This document shows positions 62,301-64,000 of a stretch of 64,000 bases of DNA, piece after piece. Position numbers and translations under genes: made by a program. The notes under the pieces are model-generated. The model saw only the letters and a list, made by a program, of their open reading frames with translations, had not been told where the DNA came from and made no database searches. The stretch covers positions 55,457,122 to 55,521,121 of the forward strand of contig OX638133.1 of NCBI GenBank assembly GCA_951804985.1, in the 5' to 3' direction. The stretch comes from Dryomyza anilis. Its lineage: Eukaryota; Arthropoda; Insecta; Diptera; Dryomyzidae. The stretch's first letter is position 1. Every line of letters starts with the position of its first letter.

Positions 62301-64000
62301 ATATTTTGTAACCTATTTTTCCCCTTTTATTTCCAATATAAATCATTATAATCGGCGCAAGAGTTCTTGAGAAATCATGGCTCAAAATTAAAACGGCTCA
62401 AATTTAAAAACGGCGCAAGAGTTCTTGAGAAATCACGTCTCAAACTTCAAATTTTTAATTCTTTTTGCACTTTTAATTCCAATATAAATCATTATTATCA
62501 GCGCAATGGTGCTTGAGAAATCACATCTCAAATTTAAAATGCTCCTATAAATACGCGCCGTAGAGGCCTCATAGTTGGCACATTTTGTAACTTATTTTTT
62601 CCCTTTTAATTCCAATATAAATCATTATAATCGACGCAAGGGTTCTTGAGAAATCACGTCTCAAACTTAAAATTTGTAATTCATTTTTGCACTTTTAATT
62701 CCAATATAAATCATTATAACCAGCGCAAAGGTTCTTAATACGCGCCGTAGAGGCCTCAAAGTTGGCACATTTTGTAAATCATTATAATCGGCATATGGGT
62801 TCTTGAGAAATCACGTCTCAAACTTAAAATTTGTAATCTATTTTTGCCCTTTTAATTCCAATATAAATGATTATAATCGTCACAACGGTTCTTGAGAAAT
62901 CACGTCTCAAACTTAAATTGCTCTTAACTCCGTAAATACGCGTCGTAGAGGCCTCAAAGTTAGCACATTTTGTAATCTATTTTTGCCTTTGTAATTCCAA
63001 TATAAATTATTATAATTGACGCAAGGGTTCTTGAGAAATCACGTCTCAAACTTAAAATTTGCAATCTATTTTTGGTCTTTTAATTCCAATATAAATGATT
63101 ATACTGCTCCTATTAATACGCGCCGTAGAGGCCTCAAAATTGGCACATTTTGTAATCTATTTTTGGCCTTTAAATTCAAAAAATAAATAACTATAATCGG
63201 CATATGGGTTCTTGAAAAATCACGTCTCAAACTTAAAATGCTCTTAACTCCGTAAATACGCGTCGTAGAGGCCACAATGTTAGCACATTTTGTAATCTAT
63301 GTTTTTCCGTTTAATTCCAATATAAATCATTATAATCGGCGCAAGGGTTCTTGAGAAATCACGTCTCAAACTTAAAATTTGCAATCTATTTTTGATCTTA
63401 TAATTCCAATATAAATGATTATAATGCTCCTATTATTACGCGCCGTAGAGGCCTCAAAGTTGGCACATTTTGTAATCTATTTTTGGCCTTTAAATTCAAA
63501 AAATTAATCATTATAATCGGCATATGGGTTCTTGAGAAATCACGTCTCAAACTTAAAATGCTCTTAACTCCGTAACTACGCGTCGTAGAGGCCACAAAGT
63601 TAGCACATTTTGTAAACTATGTTTTGCCTTTTAATTCCAATATAAATCGTTATAATCGGAGCAAGGATTCTTGAGAAATCACGTCTCAAACTTAAAATGC
63701 TCATAACTCCGTAAATACGAGTCGTAGAGGCCTCAAAGTTGGCATATTTTGTAACCTAATTTTCCCCTTTTAATTCCAATATAAATCATTATAATCGGCG
63801 CAAGAGTTCTTGAGAAATCACGGCTCAAAATTAAAACGGCTCAAATTTAAAAACGGCGCAAGAGTTCTTGAGAAATCACGTCTCAAACTTCAAATTTTTA
63901 ATTCTTTTTGCACTTTTAATTCCAATATAAATCATTATAATCGTCGCAAGGGTTCTTGAGAAATCACATCTCAAATTTAAAATGCTCCTATAAATACGCG
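59391..64000 (+). repeat. Right-end satellite modules (2625 and 3231 bp offsets)
   Basis: About 59281-59790 matches 61906-62415 at offset 2625. After the 16-bp-duplication scar the first copy jumps ahead, and from about 59815 it matches 63046 onward at offset 3231 (marker TACTGCTCCTATTAATACGC at 59871 and 63102). The 606-bp difference is a loss from the first copy or a gain in the second. The array continues past the window end. Confidence 0.78.
60706..60732. repeat. Perfect snap-back palindrome
   Basis: Perfect arms around CGC, 4338 bp after the copy at 56368. This is the same offset seen for the CTCTTAACGTAAATACGCG marker (56724 and 61062), so both lie in one duplicated block. Confidence 0.88.

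Larger units (their letters stand above)
1..64000 (+). repeat. Complex satellite array with a mosaic of about 139, 89 and 91 bp units
   Basis: Except for the inserted element copies, the whole window is built of related units in one orientation. Nearly every unit shows some of these landmarks: TTCCAATATAAATCATTATA, CGCAAGGGTTCTTGAGA, TACGCGTCGTAGAGGCCTC and CACATTTTGTAATCTATTTT. The array reaches both window edges, so its real length is unknown. One canonical 139-bp unit counts to about 35% GC. No stretch between units has gene-like composition. I infer heterochromatic satellite DNA of a fly, because the inserted element is of a dipteran type. I do not recognise the satellite as a named family. 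The strand given is the orientation in which the landmarks read in the order above. Confidence 0.97.

Noticed and set aside
1..64000. Named fly satellites or CENP-B-box alphoid DNA
   Set aside because: The unit lengths and sequence do not match any satellite I can recall and there is no CENP-B-box-like motif. A database search would be needed to exclude a described family.

Overview
The window is one continuous AT-rich satellite DNA array that runs off both ends. I find no protein-coding gene, tRNA, rRNA or CRISPR array. Its only non-satellite content is a 759-bp transposon-like insertion present twice in full (36034-36792 and 42056-42814) and once as a 3' fragment (38031-38399). The insertion has a TATATATATTCTTGATCAG core, a GTCY microsatellite and hairpin-rich ends. 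This is the hallmark of the mini-me / DINE-1-like elements of brachyceran flies, so the source is most likely heterochromatin (pericentromeric or similar) of a fly, perhaps a drosophilid. I do not recognise the satellite itself as a named family.

The basic unit (type L, about 139 bp, about 35% GC by hand count of one unit) has four landmarks in order: the AT-rich TTCCAATATAAATCATTATA, box A with CGCAAGGGTTCTTGAGA and the dyad TTGAGA / TCTCAA, the GC-rich box B with TACGCGTCGTAGAGGCCTC, and CACATTTTGTAATCTATTTT. Two shorter types are complementary deletions of it. Type S (about 89 bp) lacks box B and type M (about 91 bp) lacks box A. A fourth type carries a small snap-back insertion that makes a perfect 12-bp-arm palindrome.

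The units are not in simple head-to-tail order. They form a mosaic of higher-order blocks copied at many scales, always on the same strand. Left part (1-18.5 kb): modules offset by 2482/2777, 496, 236, 1347, 1699 and 5173 bp. Middle (18.5-34 kb): a core block present three times (about 18541, 24321 and 29301; spacings 5780 and 4979). 34-43.5 kb: a block with the mobile element, duplicated at an offset of exactly 6022 bp across the element and its near flank. 39.7-47.5 kb: 527-bp and 663-bp tandem modules. 47.3-54 kb: two copies of a block of about 3.53 kb with an internal 1470-bp period. 56-64 kb: modules offset by 2625/3231 and 4338 bp.

There are no genes working together here. The main interest is how the array evolved: complementary unit deletions at microhomology, a snap-back palindrome, a micro-inverted hairpin spread by amplification, and one transposon insertion that acts as a clock for recent segmental duplication. 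The short open frames on the minus strand are translated satellite. All offsets and identities were read by eye and need confirming with a self dot-plot.
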